A model generated the notes under the pieces. The model had not been told where the DNA came from, searched no databases, and saw only the letters and a program-made list of their open reading frames with translations. A stretch of 64,000 nucleotides of DNA from an uncultured Flavobacteriaceae bacterium (lineage in GTDB: Bacteria; Bacteroidota; Bacteroidia; Flavobacteriales; Flavobacteriaceae). The position numbers and the translations under genes were made by a program. The stretch is taken from positions 1 through 64,000 of the forward strand of contig CAJWAA010000005.1 of assembly GCA_913020295.1 (NCBI GenBank), in the 5' to 3' direction. Shown in pieces: positions 52,668 through 61,703 of this stretch. Positions within the stretch are counted from its first letter, which is position 1. Each line of letters starts with the position of its first letter.

Positions 52668-53726
52668 TTAATCTACACCCAAAGCCTCTGTCATTTTATG
52701 GAAGATTTGGGTATTGTCATAGATTCCTCCAAAAAGTTCTGAAAACTTACCATAGCTAAAAACCGGAACCATTGTGGCACTATGCCCCCCAGTATTAAAG
52801 CCAGCAACAATTTCATAACCCTTTGTTTTTCCCATAGTAATGGCTAGTCCTCCTGTTTCGTGGTCTGCTGTTACGATTACCAAAGTATTGGAATTGTTTT
52901 TTGCAAAATTTAGTGACACCTCAATAGCTTCATTGAACTCTATAAACTCAGAGGTGATATATTCAATGTCATTGGCGTGTCCTCCCCAGTCAATCTGTGA
53001 ACCCTCTACCATCAAAAAAAAAGGCTCTATACGTTTATTCAATTTATCTAGGGTTGCTGTCAGATACTTTCCCAGTAAAGGGGGTCTGCCATCGATAATT
53101 GATGGGGGTTCATCATTGAAGGTAAAAAATCCAATGCGTTCAGAACCTGACTTTTTATAGGCATTGAAGTTTTTGACTACATCTATCTTATCCATTTCTT
53201 TAATAAGGTTTCTGTTGTCCTCTCTTTTGTTAAAATATTTTTTTCCTCCCCCTATGAAATAGTCTACATTACTTTCACTCAACTGAAGAGCAATTTTCTC
53301 ATATTTATATCTGGAGTCAATATTTGCATAGAAAGAAGCTGGGGTTGCATGAACAATACTTGAATTGGCAATAAGTCCAGTATTGTAACCATTTTCTTCA
53401 CAAATTTCTAATATAGACTTAAGTTTTTTGTTTTTCGAATTAATTCCAAGAACACCATTATAAGTTTTTTCTCCGCAGGCCATGGCGGTCCCACTTGCTG
53501 CAGAGTCAGTAACCAAACTATTTGTTGCATGGGTTTTGGAAAGTCCAATGACAGAAAAATCTTCTAAAATAGTTTGATTGTTATTTACATACATTCCAGC
53601 AGATATTTGAGATAATCCCATTCCGTCTCCAATCAAAAGAATGATATTAAGTGGGCTATCTGGAGTTTGTTGGGCCTGAACGACAACTAGTAATGGAAAG
53701 AATAAGGTCAATAATGTTTTCCTCAT
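52668..53726 (-). CDS. Alkaline phosphatase (PhoA family)
   Basis: A 352-aa secreted phosphatase with signal peptide (VVVQAQ). Metal and nucleophile motifs: ILLIGDGMGLSQ (metal Asp), TDSAASGTAMACG with the nucleophile Ser near residue 75, and TADHETGG with Asp/His ligands. Length is slightly short of typical PhoA but complete. It scavenges phosphate outside the cytoplasm. Converges on the CotH-like gene with 2 nt between stops. Confidence 0.94.
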   Translation of the reverse strand: MRKTLLTLFFPLLVVVQAQQTPDSPLNIILLIGDGMGLSQISAGMYVNNNQTILEDFSVIGLSKTHATNSLVTDSAASGTAMACGEKTYNGVLGINSKNKKLKSILEICEENGYNTGLIANSSIVHATPASFYANIDSRYKYEKIALQLSESNVDYFIGGGKKYFNKREDNRNLIKEMDKIDVVKNFNAYKKSGSERIGFFTFNDEPPSIIDGRPPLLGKYLTATLDKLNKRIEPFFLMVEGSQIDWGGHANDIEYITSEFIEFNEAIEVSLNFAKNNSNTLVIVTADHETGGLAITMGKTKGYEIVAGFNTGGHSATMVPVFSYGKFSELFGGIYDNTQIFHKMTEALGVD

Positions 53727-53764
53727 ATTTTAAGATTAAAAGTAAATATGGATAAATTGTAAAT

Positions 53765-55012
53765 TTATTTAGTAATATGTTTTCTAATTGTCTCAGTAAT
53801 GTGATGACTCGCACCCCTTCCTGATGCTACATAATTTTGATTGATTTCTCCCATTTTTTCAACTAATTTTTGATCTTTTAACAAGGCATTTGATATTTTT
53901 TCGAACTCATATGAAGATTTTACAGTCGAAATACCTCCTTTTTTTTCTAAAATTACAGCCTCCTGAAATCTATTGAAATATTTTCCTATAATAACTGGAA
54001 TTCCATAGGCTGCAGGTTCTAATGTGTTGTGCAATCCCCCTTTTTTCATTCCCCCACCTACGTAGGCAAATTTTGCATAGTGATAAATCATGGCTAATTG
54101 TCCAATGGTGTCAATTATGATTACTTTTTTGTCAGCATCACTTTTATCGTCAAAATCACTCCATTTTGCGCAAGGAAATGATATTTTTTTTTCAAGATTT
54201 TCGATAGAGGACTTTGATATTTCGTGCGGTGCTACTATAATTTTTAAGTTTGCAGGTTTTTTTAGAAAACGATCCATAAGTTCATAGTCTTCAGGCCAAG
54301 TGCTACCTGCGACAAAACATTCTTGATTTTTTAAAAACTTTTCAATTATCTCATCCCTTTTGTGATTTTGGGTCAAATCATATACGCGATCTAGTCTTGT
54401 GTCACCACTGACACTTACCTGATCAATTCCTATTGAGTTCAATAGTTTTTTAGACTCATCGTTTTGGACAAAAAAGTGTCTTACCCCATATAGGATTTTT
54501 CTATAAGCCTTCCCGTAGCTTTTAAAAAATAATTGATGTGGTCTAAAAATAGTTGAAACTGAGTAAACAGGAATTTTCCTTTTGTAAAGCCCATTAAAGT
54601 AGTTTAACCAGAATTCATATTTTACAAATATGGCCAGCTTTAAATTGCAAAAATCTAGAAATCGATTCACATTATTGAGTGTATCCCATGGCAAATAGCA
54701 AATACAATCAGCCGCAGAGAATTTTTTTTGGACTTCATAACCAGATGGTGAAAAAAAAGTAAGTAAAATTTTTTCATCTGGAAAAGCCTTTTTATAATCC
54801 AGAATAAGGGGACGGGCTTGTTCAAATTCCCCAAGGGAAGCTACATGAAACCAAACCCACTTTCCACGGTCAACTCCTTTAGATTTTAATTGATTAAAAA
54901 CCATTTTACGCCCATCAGTAAAAAGCCGAAGTTTGAAAGAAAAAAAACCTAAAAACTTTATTATTGGATAACAGAGGTACAAAAATAGATTGTATGTAAT
55001 ACGAAACATCAT
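53765..55012 (-). CDS. waaA: 3-deoxy-D-manno-octulosonic acid transferase (KdtA/WaaA)
   Basis: A 415-aa inner-membrane glycosyltransferase attaching Kdo to lipid IVA. An N-terminal membrane anchor is followed by VWFHVASLGEFEQARPLI (family start) and a C-terminal GT-B half with YVGGGMKKGGLHNTLEPAAYGIPVI. It follows LpxK in lipid A assembly. Divergent from the DegT gene with paired promoters between. Confidence 0.95.
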   Translation of the reverse strand: MMFRITYNLFLYLCYPIIKFLGFFSFKLRLFTDGRKMVFNQLKSKGVDRGKWVWFHVASLGEFEQARPLILDYKKAFPDEKILLTFFSPSGYEVQKKFSAADCICYLPWDTLNNVNRFLDFCNLKLAIFVKYEFWLNYFNGLYKRKIPVYSVSTIFRPHQLFFKSYGKAYRKILYGVRHFFVQNDESKKLLNSIGIDQVSVSGDTRLDRVYDLTQNHKRDEIIEKFLKNQECFVAGSTWPEDYELMDRFLKKPANLKIIVAPHEISKSSIENLEKKISFPCAKWSDFDDKSDADKKVIIIDTIGQLAMIYHYAKFAYVGGGMKKGGLHNTLEPAAYGIPVIIGKYFNRFQEAVILEKKGGISTVKSSYEFEKISNALLKDQKLVEKMGEINQNYVASGRGASHHITETIRKHITK

Positions 55013-55017
55013 CGAAT

Positions 55018-55025
55018 CAAAAATA
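55018..55025 (-). promoter_or_regulatory. -7 box TATTTTTG for waaA
   Basis: Exact TAnnTTTG on the minus strand, 5 nt before the waaA ATG at 55012; a short or leaderless message is implied. Confidence 0.55.
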
Positions 55026-55038
55026 GTTTTTAATTCAA

Positions 55039-55069
55039 TTGCTTAAAGCAGATTCCTTTTTTAATTTTG
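55039..55069 (+). promoter_or_regulatory. Promoter of the DegT-family gene
   Basis: TTG (55039-55041), 20 nt, then -7 box TAATTTTG (55062-55069), 16 nt before the ATG at 55086. Confidence 0.65.
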
Positions 55070-55085
55070 TAGTGTAAGAAAAATT

Positions 55086-56216
55086 ATGAAAAAGATCGAA
55101 ATGGTAGACCTTAAAGGTCAATACGAGCATATCAAAGAACAAGTCAATCAGTCAATTTTAGAAACTATTGAATCCACAATGTTTATTAACGGACCCGGTG
55201 TAAAAAGCTTCCAAAATCAACTTGAGAGTTACTTGGGTTCAAAACATGTTATCCCATGCGCAAATGGAACAGATGCACTTCAGATTGCCTTGATGTCCTT
55301 GGGTTTAAAACCAGGGGATGAGATCATCACAGCTGACTTTACTTTTGCCTCTACTGTTGAGGTAATTTCTCTTTTAAAACTAACACCTGTTTTGGTTGAT
55401 GTTGACCCCCAAACATTCAATATCGATATTCCTTCGATAGAAAAGGCCATTGGCCCTAAGACTAAAGCCATTATTCCAGTTCATTTATTTGGTCAAGCTG
55501 CGGATATGGAAGAAATCCTAGCCTTGGCTAAAAAAAATAACCTATATGTCATAGAGGATAACGCACAATCTTTAGGGGCATATTACACGTTTTCTGACGG
55601 AAGTAAAAAGAAAACCGGAACCTTGGGTCATATAGGAACGACTTCTTTTTTTCCCTCTAAGAATCTTGGAGCTTACGGTGATGGTGGTGCTATTTTCACC
55701 AATGATGATGATTTGGCCCATATTATCAGAGGAATGGTTAACCATGGAATGTATACAAGGTATCAGCATGATGTGGTTGGTGTAAATTCTAGATTAGATT
55801 CATTACAGGCTGCAATACTTAACATTAAACTCAAAAAATTAGATTTTTATAATGATTCCAGAAAAGTTGCTGCTCAAAAGTATAATAATCGTTTGATTGA
55901 TTGCCAGAAATTAATTACACCTCACAGAAAGGGTGACCCAGACTCACACGTTTATCATCAATATACCTTGAAGATAATTAATGGAAAAAGAGATTCACTG
56001 GTCAAACATTTAAATGAGAAGGGTATTCCTTGTGGAATTTATTATCCTATTCCTTTGCATTTACAAAAGGCATATACAAATGAGCTCTATAAGCCCGAGG
56101 ATTTTAAAGTAACACTCGAAATAGTAAACCAGGTTGTCTCTTTGCCTATGCATACAGAATTAGATGACGATCAAATTAATTTTATTACCGACACTATAAA
56201 GTCATATTTAGTTTAG
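55086..56216 (+). CDS. DegT/DnrJ/EryC1/StrS-family aminotransferase
   Basis: A 376-aa PLP aminotransferase that usually makes amino sugars on nucleotide-sugar carriers for surface polysaccharides. PLP Lys (about residue 197) lies in SFFPSKNLGAYGDGGAIFT; ALMSLGLKPGDEIITADFTF and VIEDNAQSLGA hold the cofactor contacts. The product could be a WbpE- or VioA-type amino sugar. It sits beside waaA, consistent with envelope sugar work. Confidence 0.93.
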   Translation: MKKIEMVDLKGQYEHIKEQVNQSILETIESTMFINGPGVKSFQNQLESYLGSKHVIPCANGTDALQIALMSLGLKPGDEIITADFTFASTVEVISLLKLTPVLVDVDPQTFNIDIPSIEKAIGPKTKAIIPVHLFGQAADMEEILALAKKNNLYVIEDNAQSLGAYYTFSDGSKKKTGTLGHIGTTSFFPSKNLGAYGDGGAIFTNDDDLAHIIRGMVNHGMYTRYQHDVVGVNSRLDSLQAAILNIKLKKLDFYNDSRKVAAQKYNNRLIDCQKLITPHRKGDPDSHVYHQYTLKIINGKRDSLVKHLNEKGIPCGIYYPIPLHLQKAYTNELYKPEDFKVTLEIVNQVVSLPMHTELDDDQINFITDTIKSYLV

Positions 56217-56219
56217 TTT

Positions 56220-57101
56220 TTAAATTTCTGCACTGGAAACAGATACTTCCGAAGAAATTTTTCGAACTAAACCCTGTAAAACTTTTCCAGGTCCCACTTC
56301 AACGAAATTCGTAATCCCTGATTCAATCATGGCATTTATACTTTGTGTCCATCTTACTGGGGCCGTCAATTGTGCGACCAGATTTTTCTGAATTTCTACG
56401 GGATCTTCAACTGCTATGGCGGGTGAATTTTGATAAATAGGGCATAAAGGATCAGAAAAACTTGTGGAATCAATAGCATTTTCGAGCTCAGCTCTAGCAG
56501 GCTCCATTAGAGGAGAGTGAAATGCTCCATCCACTGGCAAAATCAAAGCTCTCTTAGCGCCTGCTGCTTTTAAATCTTCACAAGCAGATTCTATGGCATC
56601 TATACTGCCCGAAATAACCAGTTGTCCGGGACAATTGTAATTGGCTGCAACTACCACTCCAGAGATTTGTTGGCATATTTCGTCAACTTTTTTGTCTTCC
56701 ATTCCCAAGATAGCAGCCATAGTTCCTTTACTTATATTACAGGCTTTTTGCATGGCCTCCGCTCTTTGAGAGACCAATTTCAACCCTGATTCAAAATCAA
56801 TGGCCCCAGCAGCTGTTAAGGCTGAAAATTCTCCTAATGAGTGCCCCGCTACTGCATAGGGCTCAAAATCATCACCCATAACTTTTGCTGTAATAATAGA
56901 ATGAAGAAAAATTGCAGGTTGAGTTACTCTGGTTTGCTGAAGGTCCTCTTTGCTTCCCTTTAAGAGTATGGTGGAAAGGTCAAACCCTAAGATCTCATCA
57001 GACACATGGAACATCTCTTTGGCCATTTCAAATTTATCAAATAGATCTTTTCCCATACCTGGAAATTGAGAGCCTTGACCAGGAAATATATATGCTTTCA
57101 T
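56220..57101 (-). CDS. fabD: Malonyl-CoA-acyl carrier protein transacylase
   Basis: A 293-aa enzyme loading malonyl groups onto ACP. Nucleophile Ser in GHSLGEFSAL, catalytic His in AFHSPLMEPA, and the opening IFPGQGSQFPGMG. ATG 57101 is chosen; upstream in-frame residues are unsupported. It is 7 nt downstream of folA in the same direction, an unusual but plausible pair. Confidence 0.96.
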   Translation of the reverse strand: MKAYIFPGQGSQFPGMGKDLFDKFEMAKEMFHVSDEILGFDLSTILLKGSKEDLQQTRVTQPAIFLHSIITAKVMGDDFEPYAVAGHSLGEFSALTAAGAIDFESGLKLVSQRAEAMQKACNISKGTMAAILGMEDKKVDEICQQISGVVVAANYNCPGQLVISGSIDAIESACEDLKAAGAKRALILPVDGAFHSPLMEPARAELENAIDSTSFSDPLCPIYQNSPAIAVEDPVEIQKNLVAQLTAPVRWTQSINAMIESGITNFVEVGPGKVLQGLVRKISSEVSVSSAEI

Positions 57102-57108
57102 GATGGAT

Positions 57109-57654
57109 TTATTTTTTAATGTATGTAAAAAAAGAGTATTCAAAATTGGGATGACTCATCCGCTCCTCCTTTTCAACTGTCCATTTTTTTGAATCGATTT
57201 TTGGAAAAAACACATCTCCTTCAAATTTGGAGTGAATTTTTGTTAACTCAATCACGTCAGCTAATCCAATAGCCTGTTTGTAAATCTCTCCACCACCAAT
57301 TATGAAGGGCTGGTCGTCGTCTTTTGTAAATTCAATAGCTGCTTCCAGACTATGACAAACAGTGACTTCCTCTTTGGAATAATTTTGGTTTCGCGTCACT
57401 ACTATATTATGGCGGTTTGGCAATGCCTTGGGCAGGGATTCAAAGGTTTTCCTCCCCATAATGATGCTATGACCTGTGGTCAAACGTTTAAAGCGCTTGA
57501 GGTCTTCTGGTAAATGCCAGATCAATTGATTATCTTTCCCCAGAACACCATTCTCATCAATAGCAGCGATAAGGGTGACTTTCGGGACTTTTAATGATCT
57601 GCTGACCTTCGAAGCATGAACTGTTTTTGAATCTTTTAAACCTTTAGAATTCAT
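57109..57654 (-). CDS. folA: Dihydrofolate reductase with N-terminal extension
   Basis: A 181-aa NADPH enzyme making tetrahydrofolate. Motifs: VTLIAAIDENGVLGKDNQ, then LIWHLPEDLKRFKRLT with the catalytic acidic residue, IIMGRKTFESLPKALPNR and FIIGGGEIYKQA. About 25 residues precede the fold, longer than usual; no internal start fits, so the extension is probably real. thyA (58.8 kb), whose product dihydrofolate it recycles, lies beyond one gene on the opposite strand. Confidence 0.95.
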   Translation of the reverse strand: MNSKGLKDSKTVHASKVSRSLKVPKVTLIAAIDENGVLGKDNQLIWHLPEDLKRFKRLTTGHSIIMGRKTFESLPKALPNRHNIVVTRNQNYSKEEVTVCHSLEAAIEFTKDDDQPFIIGGGEIYKQAIGLADVIELTKIHSKFEGDVFFPKIDSKKWTVEKEERMSHPNFEYSFFTYIKK

Positions 57655-57725
57655 AAAATTACAAGGGAGTTTTTTATTTTAGACTTAAGAAAATGAATAA
57701 AAGTAAAAAATAAATTTAAATAGAC

Positions 57726-57733
57726 TAATTTTG
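57726..57733 (+). promoter_or_regulatory. -7 box TAATTTTG for the class V aminotransferase
   Basis: Exact TAnnTTTG, 28 nt before the ATG at 57762. Confidence 0.6.
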
Positions 57734-57761
57734 AAACAAATGTACGTTTTCTAATTTATTT

Positions 57762-58802
57762 ATGAACTTTCATAACGATTTCCTAGCCCTGAAATCAAGT
57801 ACATATTTAAACACAGCATATGTAGGGCTGATGTCTCGTTCTTTGTACGATTTCAGATCTAATTTTGAAAAGGATTACCTGATTAATGGAGATCAATACA
57901 AAATTGATGCTTATGAACGATTGGATCAGACCCATGCAACTATTTCTTCATTTATAGGCTCCAAAAAAGAGCAAACTTTTTTTGTTTCCAACTTTTCAGT
58001 GGGTATAAGATTTGTTTTAGACTGTATAGCAAAAGGAAGCAACGTATTGTATCTAAAAGATGATTACCATTCACTTGTTGGTGCTTTAGAGGAAAGGGAA
58101 TTAAATCATTTTTGTTTGACCACTGAGGAGCATTTGGAGGAAAAAATAGAGCATAAATTATCTCAAAGCAATTTCCATCTTCTTGTAATTAGTGTCGTTC
58201 AGTATACAAATGGATTAAAAATTGATTTTAATTTTTTACATCAACTTAAAGAAAAATATCCACAATTGTTGATTATAGGAGATGCTACCCAACACATCGG
58301 ATCAGATCTCTTCGACTTTAACAAATCTGCATTTGATGCGATAGTATGTAGCGGATATAAGTGGTTATTGGGTGGTTTTGGCAATGGTTTTATCGCCTTA
58401 TCAGATGACTTTTTTCAGCAAACGAGGTTAAGCCCAGAGGATTTTCGTCGAAAGGTATTTTCTGGACATTTTAATATACTAGGAGCAGCCTCGCTGGTTT
58501 TTGCTCTAGATTATCTAAAAAATCATGATTTTGAAAAATTGGTTGAAAGAAATAAATTACTCAGTCAAAAACTAAGAGAAGAACTAATCAAAATAGGTTG
58601 TATTCCCGAATACTATAAGCGCAAAAACCAAAGCTCTATAGTTAGTATTGTTGCACAGGAGTCATTATTGAAACTATTGGAGAATAATAGTGTTAGAGCT
58701 TCATACAGAGGTAAATATCTTCGGTTCTCTATTCACTTTTACAACTCCATTAAAGAAATTGACAAATTAATTAGTGTAATGAAACATTTGAAAGTAGTAT
58801 AA
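57762..58802 (+). CDS. Class V aminotransferase family protein
   Basis: A 346-aa PLP protein related to cysteine desulfurase/kynureninase-type enzymes. The PLP Lys is in VCSGYKWLLGGFGNGF, the ring-stacking and Asp site in GDATQHIGSDLF, and YLNTAYVGLMS at the start is a family hallmark. Specific activity unknown; no Cys-loop of a sulfur carrier desulfurase is evident. It is inserted on the opposite strand between folA and thyA. Confidence 0.85.
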   Translation: MNFHNDFLALKSSTYLNTAYVGLMSRSLYDFRSNFEKDYLINGDQYKIDAYERLDQTHATISSFIGSKKEQTFFVSNFSVGIRFVLDCIAKGSNVLYLKDDYHSLVGALEERELNHFCLTTEEHLEEKIEHKLSQSNFHLLVISVVQYTNGLKIDFNFLHQLKEKYPQLLIIGDATQHIGSDLFDFNKSAFDAIVCSGYKWLLGGFGNGFIALSDDFFQQTRLSPEDFRRKVFSGHFNILGAASLVFALDYLKNHDFEKLVERNKLLSQKLREELIKIGCIPEYYKRKNQSSIVSIVAQESLLKLLENNSVRASYRGKYLRFSIHFYNSIKEIDKLISVMKHLKVV

Positions 58803-58803
58803 C

Positions 58804-59628
58804 CTAAATTGCAACTTTACCACGAATTAATGGATGTGGATCATATCCATTGAGTGTAAAGTCCTCATATTTAAATTCAAAAATATCTTTTATTTTCTGA
58901 TTTAAGATCATTTGTGGAAGTGGTCTAGGGCTTCGACTAAGTTGCTCCTCTAATTGTTCATGATGATTGGAATAAATATGAACATCTCCAAAGGTATGCA
59001 CAAAGGTTCCGGGTTTTAGATCACACACTTGAGCCACCATCATGTTCAAAAGGGCATATGATGCGATATTAAACGGAACCCCCAAAAACAAATCTGCACT
59101 CCTTTGATAAAGTTGACAAGAAAGTTTTCCCTCGGCCACATAATATTGAAAAAACGCATGACATGGCGGAAGAGCAGCTTTGTGATTTGCTACGTTTTCT
59201 GAAAAAGATAAGGAAGTATCGGGAAGCACACTGGGGTTCCAGGCTGAAACCAACATTCTTCTACTATCGGGATTGGTTTTCAAAGTTTCTATTACCGTTT
59301 TGATTTGATCGATACCTTCGTCATTCCAGTTCCTCCACTGGTGACCATATACAGGACCTAAATCTCCTTTCTGATCAGCCCATTCATTCCATATTCTTAC
59401 ACCATTTTTAGTTAAATAATTGATGTTGGTATCTCCCCTTAAGAACCACAAAAGTTCGTGAATAACAGATTTTATATGAATTTTTTTAGTGGTTACCAAT
59501 GGGAAACCCGCTGCTAAATCAAATCGCATTTGATAACCAAAAACGCTTTTAGTTCCTGTTCCTGTCCGGTCTGTTTTGCTTACTCCATACTCCTGGATGA
59601 ACTTGACCAAATCTAAATACTGTTGCAT
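58804..59628 (-). CDS. thyA: Thymidylate synthase
   Basis: A 274-aa enzyme methylating dUMP with methylene-THF. Catalytic Cys near residue 155 in [56 protein letters not shown] and [11 protein letters not shown] are all present. ThyA releases dihydrofolate, which folA reduces. A strong promoter precedes it. Confidence 0.97.
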   Translation of the reverse strand: MQQYLDLVKFIQEYGVSKTDRTGTGTKSVFGYQMRFDLAAGFPLVTTKKIHIKSVIHELLWFLRGDTNINYLTKNGVRIWNEWADQKGDLGPVYGHQWRNWNDEGIDQIKTVIETLKTNPDSRRMLVSAWNPSVLPDTSLSFSENVANHKAALPPCHAFFQYYVAEGKLSCQLYQRSADLFLGVPFNIASYALLNMMVAQVCDLKPGTFVHTFGDVHIYSNHHEQLEEQLSRSPRPLPQMILNQKIKDIFEFKYEDFTLNGYDPHPLIRGKVAI

Positions 59629-59648
59629 TATTGTTGTGGATATATAAT

Positions 59649-59677
59649 CAAAAGTAAGTTAAGGTTTAGATATCAAA
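59649..59677 (-). promoter_or_regulatory. Promoter of thyA
   Basis: On the minus strand -33 TTTG (59674-59677), 17 nt, then -7 box TACTTTTG (59649-59656), 20 nt before the thyA ATG. Confidence 0.7.
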
Positions 59678-59716
59678 GTTTTTAGATAAAAATAGTTTTC
59701 AAAAAAAAATTAACAT

Positions 59717-60340
59717 CTATTTTTTGGACTCTCTTTTTGAAATTTCATCCCTAATTTTAACGGCCTTCTCATAATCCTCTAGGTTAACTAATTTGTCTAG
59801 AAGTGATTTGAGTTTTGTAAGAGAAAGCTTTTTCAAATCATCAGGAACGGCTTTCTGTCTATTTTGTTCTTCAACAAAATTTTGAATCCAGTTTTCCTTT
59901 CCTTTATTTTTTTGGTCGTCTCTTATGGTTCTTTCGTCAAAACCAGCTTGTTTTAGAATAGAGTCGTAAATAAAAATCGGAGCCCCAAATCGCAAGGCCA
60001 TAGCTATGGCATCTGAAGTTCTTGAATCAATGATCTCCTCAATTTTATCTCTTTCGCAGATCAAACTGGAGTAAAATACCCCGTCGACTAATTTGTGAAT
60101 GATTATCTGTTTAAGATAAATGTTGAATCTATCAGCAAAATTTTTAAAAAGGTCGTGGGTCAGAGGGCGTTTTGGTTTAAGTTCCTTTTCCATGGAAATG
60201 GCAATGGATTGTGCTTCAAATCCTCCAATAATAATTGGTAGACTTCTGTTTCCGTCCGCTTCACTCAAAATAAGTGCATAAGCACCTGTTTGTGTATCAC
60301 TGTAGGAAATGCCCTTAATGTTTAATTGAATTAATTTCAT
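59717..60340 (-). CDS. Bifunctional nuclease family protein with UVR motif
   Basis: A 207-aa member of the DUF151 bifunctional nuclease family (LPIIIGGFEAQSIAISME, then SRTSDAIAMALRFGAPIF). At the C-terminus is a UvrB/UvrC motif (LKSLLDKLVNLEDYEKAVKI RDEI), a helical hairpin that binds partner proteins. ATG 60340 is chosen; the frame's earlier Met is unsupported. Role in Bacteroidota is not well known. Confidence 0.9.
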   Translation of the reverse strand: MKLIQLNIKGISYSDTQTGAYALILSEADGNRSLPIIIGGFEAQSIAISMEKELKPKRPLTHDLFKNFADRFNIYLKQIIIHKLVDGVFYSSLICERDKIEEIIDSRTSDAIAMALRFGAPIFIYDSILKQAGFDERTIRDDQKNKGKENWIQNFVEEQNRQKAVPDDLKKLSLTKLKSLLDKLVNLEDYEKAVKIRDEISKRESKK

Positions 60341-60460
60341 AGTTTCAATTAATACCAAATTAGTAAAATTATCAAGCAAATCATCAAAAAATAATTGATT
60401 TAGAAATTACTTTAATTGAAAATTCTAGATGCTATAATCATTTATCCATTAGCATTTAAT

Positions 60461-60468
60461 TAAATTTG
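60461..60468 (+). promoter_or_regulatory. -7 box TAAATTTG for pdhB
   Basis: Exact TAnnTTTG, 18 nt before the ATG at 60487. Confidence 0.6.
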
Positions 60469-60486
60469 TAAATCAAATAAAAATTA

Positions 60487-61467
60487 ATGAAAACTATTCA
60501 ATTCAGAGAGGCCATTTGTGAGGCCATGTCAGAAGAAATGCGTAGAGACGAGTCTGTATACCTTATGGGGGAGGAAGTTGCCGAATATAATGGTGCTTAC
60601 AAGGCCTCTAAAGGCATGCTGGATGAGTTTGGTGACAAACGTGTAATTGACACACCTATCTCAGAATTGGGTTTCTCGGGAATTGGCGTTGGTTCGACGA
60701 TGACCGGTAACCGCCCCATTATAGAATTTATGACCTTTAATTTTGCCTTAGTGGGAATTGACCAAATCATCAATAATGCTGCTAAGATTCGTCAGATGTC
60801 AGGGGGTCAGTTTCCCTGCCCTATTGTATTCAGGGGACCTACTGCGTCAGCAGGTCAATTAGCTGCCACACATTCCCAGGCTTTTGAAAGTTGGTATGCC
60901 AACTGTCCCGGGTTGAAAGTTATTGTTCCATCTAACCCATACGATGCCAAGGGACTCTTAAAGTCTGCGATTAGAGATGAAGATCCGGTGATATTTATGG
61001 AGTCAGAACAAATGTATGGAGATAAAGGGGAAGTCCCTGAGGGAGAGTATACCATTCCCATAGGTGTTGCTGATATTAAAAGACATGGAAAAGATGTTAC
61101 AATAGTATCTTTTGGTAAAATCATTAAAGTTGCATATAGTGCAGCTGAAACACTAACTAAAGAAGGGATTGATTGCGAGATTATAGACCTTAGATCTATA
61201 AGACCTATGGATTATGAAGCTATTTTCAATTCTGTAAAAAAAACCAACCGATTGGTTATACTAGAAGAGTCCTGGCCTTTTGGTAATATTTCTACAGAGA
61301 TTACTTATCAGGTTCAAAATCAAATCTTTGATTTTCTTGATGCACCCATTGAAAAAATAAATACCGCTGATACCCCTGCGCCATACTCACCTGTATTATT
61401 GGAAGAGTGGCTTCCCAGCAGTAACGATGTGATCAAAGCCGTAAAAAAAGTTATGTACATTACCTAA
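60487..61467 (+). CDS. pdhB: Pyruvate dehydrogenase E1 component, beta subunit
   Basis: A 326-aa subunit of the alpha2beta2 pyruvate dehydrogenase. Typical segments: FREAICEAMSEEMRRDESVY, VIDTPISELGFSGIGVGSTM, AATHSQAFESWYANCPGLKV. It completes the ThDP site and binds E2 by its C-terminal part. The alpha subunit and lipoylated E2 are not in this window; lipoylation uses lipA and lipB seen here. Confidence 0.96.
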   Translation: MKTIQFREAICEAMSEEMRRDESVYLMGEEVAEYNGAYKASKGMLDEFGDKRVIDTPISELGFSGIGVGSTMTGNRPIIEFMTFNFALVGIDQIINNAAKIRQMSGGQFPCPIVFRGPTASAGQLAATHSQAFESWYANCPGLKVIVPSNPYDAKGLLKSAIRDEDPVIFMESEQMYGDKGEVPEGEYTIPIGVADIKRHGKDVTIVSFGKIIKVAYSAAETLTKEGIDCEIIDLRSIRPMDYEAIFNSVKKTNRLVILEESWPFGNISTEITYQVQNQIFDFLDAPIEKINTADTPAPYSPVLLEEWLPSSNDVIKAVKKVMYIT

Positions 61468-61511
61468 TTAATCTCCTAACCCTAGCCCAAAATTTCATTC
61501 TTAAATTTTAC

Positions 61512-61542
61512 TTGACCTTCACGGAAATTGTTCCGTAGTTCA
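61512..61542. terminator. Inverted repeat after pdhB
   Basis: ACGGAA (61521-61526)/TTCCGT (61531-61536), loop ATTG, with an outer TTGA/TCAA pair (61512-61515/61539-61542). It lies 45 nt beyond the pdhB stop, in the convergent pdhB-hppA gap; no long T run follows, so it may be a weak terminator. Confidence 0.5.
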
Positions 61543-61703
61543 AATCACTACATCTCTTAATTACTAATATAATGAGTACTTATTGAAAACCGAAAAATGC
61601 TCATAAAGACTACCTGATTAAATTAGAGTTATATAACCCGTCGAAGTTATTTAATATAAAAATAGATATTTTGAGCTGGAGTTAAATGAAAATTTAAGTG
61701 AAC

